Shown in pieces: positions 63,087 through 64,000 of a DNA stretch of 64,000 nucleotides. A model generated the notes under the pieces. That model was not told the origin of the DNA, ran no database searches, and was given only the letters and a program-made list of their open reading frames with translations. Numbering within the stretch: the stretch's first letter is position 1; the number at the start of each line of letters is the position of its first letter. The position numbers were made by a program, and so were the translations under genes. Location of the stretch: positions 1 to 64,000 of the forward strand of contig CANUEZ040000114.1 of the NCBI GenBank assembly GCA_948099385.1, in the 5' to 3' direction. Origin of the DNA: Fasciola hepatica (Eukaryota > Platyhelminthes > Trematoda > Plagiorchiida > Fasciolidae).

Positions 63087-63165
63087 AGTGACCGGCGGTG
63101 ACGGGACTCGAACCTCTCACCTCTGAGGCAGTGAGCAAACGCTTAAAACCCCTCAACCACCACTG
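63087..63165 (-). repeat. tRNA-like SINE head
   Basis: On the minus strand, GTGGTTGAGGGGTTTTAAGCG (A-box-like) and GAGAGGTTCGAGTCCC (good B box), then GTCACCGCCGG. Stem pairing is incomplete, and similarity to 39130 argues for a repeat rather than a tRNA gene. Confidence 0.5.
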
Positions 63166-64000
63166 ACTAGATAAGAAATTGAGTGTAGAAGTTATTGTTG
63201 AACTTCCTAAATGGTGACGTTGGTTCAGGAGAAACCTACACCCAATTATGCAGATGAAACCTTCGACGACAACCAGAAGTTTTAAACTTCGCGGTTGATG
63301 TTGACGTTTGAACACCACCGACCGCCCGCAAGAAAATACAAGATTCCTGCGGTGGAGTTTGTTGAAAGCCTTTGTAGGGTTCGGTCAAGGTCATCGTGTG
63401 AGGGTATTACATGTCACAGCGACAGGCAGCCTAGTTCCGTTAGCAGACAGCACGTCTTCGTCTATCCAAAATCGTTGACAAAGCTCGGTCCAGCGAAGCA
63501 GGTCGATGGTCCAATCAGTTCGTGACGAAACGGAGTGAAATCATCCAATCAGTCACTAACAATCACTCTCGCCGAACCCAGCAGAACTAACCAGTCAGCA
63601 ACCAAGCATTATTTCGACGGAATGCAACGAAATCAAGCAATCACCGGCCAAGAGTTGTTTCAATCGAACGGAATGTAATCAACCAGTGAACCGCCAACGG
63701 TTGTTCTAACTAACCGAGACGAAATCAGCCAATCGGGTATGAAAACAGAACTGCCACTCAGAAGACTTGAACATGGAAAGCGTTCTGGACCAATGCGCTT
63801 CGTACCATGGCTTTGAATGCGGTCACTTGTTATCCTATTATGAACTGCTTGTTTTTTTTAAATAGTAAAACGAGATGATTTGCAGGAAAAAAGACATCTT
63901 ACTGGAACTATTGGGATGGAACAAAGCACATCGTAACCTCTGCTACGTTCAGGAATAGTACATCCGTATCGATAAATCGACAGGAACAGCAATAACAACA
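63166..64000. other. Right edge, unassigned
   Basis: Contains the R3 relative near 63420-63560 and repeated CCAATCAGT/CCAGTCAGCAACC phrases at 63505-63740 that recur with small changes (AACCAACGG, CAACGGTTGTTC). No gene recognised. Confidence 0.4.

Overview
The window looks like nuclear DNA of a parasitic flatworm, most likely a digenean fluke. It has long TE-filled introns, GT-AG exons, an intact BEL/Pao retrotransposon of the kind described in schistosomes (Sinbad group), many degenerate Tc1/mariner and CR1/RTE-type elements, and tRNA-derived SINE heads. The taxon is an inference from repeat style and gene families; I cannot name a species. There are no prokaryotic features and no CRISPR.

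Layout. 1-6430 is low-complexity DNA: a (TGA)n run, then about 5.4 kb built almost only from CAT, CAG and GCAT words. 6434-13467 is one BEL/Pao LTR retrotransposon with a single long gag-pol frame and two LTRs. 13468-16224 is an uninterrupted (ATG)919 array that starts exactly at the 3' LTR edge. 16225-22706 holds SINE copies and no recognisable gene.

22707-40667 (+) is a complete six-exon family-7 glycosyltransferase gene (beta-1,4-galactosyltransferase superfamily, 385 aa, every splice phase agrees). Its introns hold a Tc1 element, two reverse-transcriptase remnants, two fold-back elements and a MITE. 41030-55699 (-) is the 3' half of a MAGUK gene, with the Hook-to-guanylate-kinase part spread over seven exons whose phases also agree. 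The two genes converge tail to tail, 362 bp apart. The MAGUK introns are likewise packed with transposons. Further right come a CR1-like remnant (56.05-57.1 kb), an unrecognised two-exon 3' gene end on the + strand (59195-61360), a Tc1 remnant nested in its intron, and a fold-back element carrying a Penelope-type GIY-YIG fragment (62.3-63.0 kb).

Most notable: the glycosyltransferase has Leu239 where bovine beta4Gal-T1 has Tyr289, the residue that decides Gal versus GalNAc donor use. It is therefore probably a beta-1,4-GalNAc transferase (LacdiNAc synthase). The MAGUK guanylate-kinase domain carries a Ser/Pro/Arg-rich insertion and has lost its YGT motif. No wholly new multi-gene system was found.
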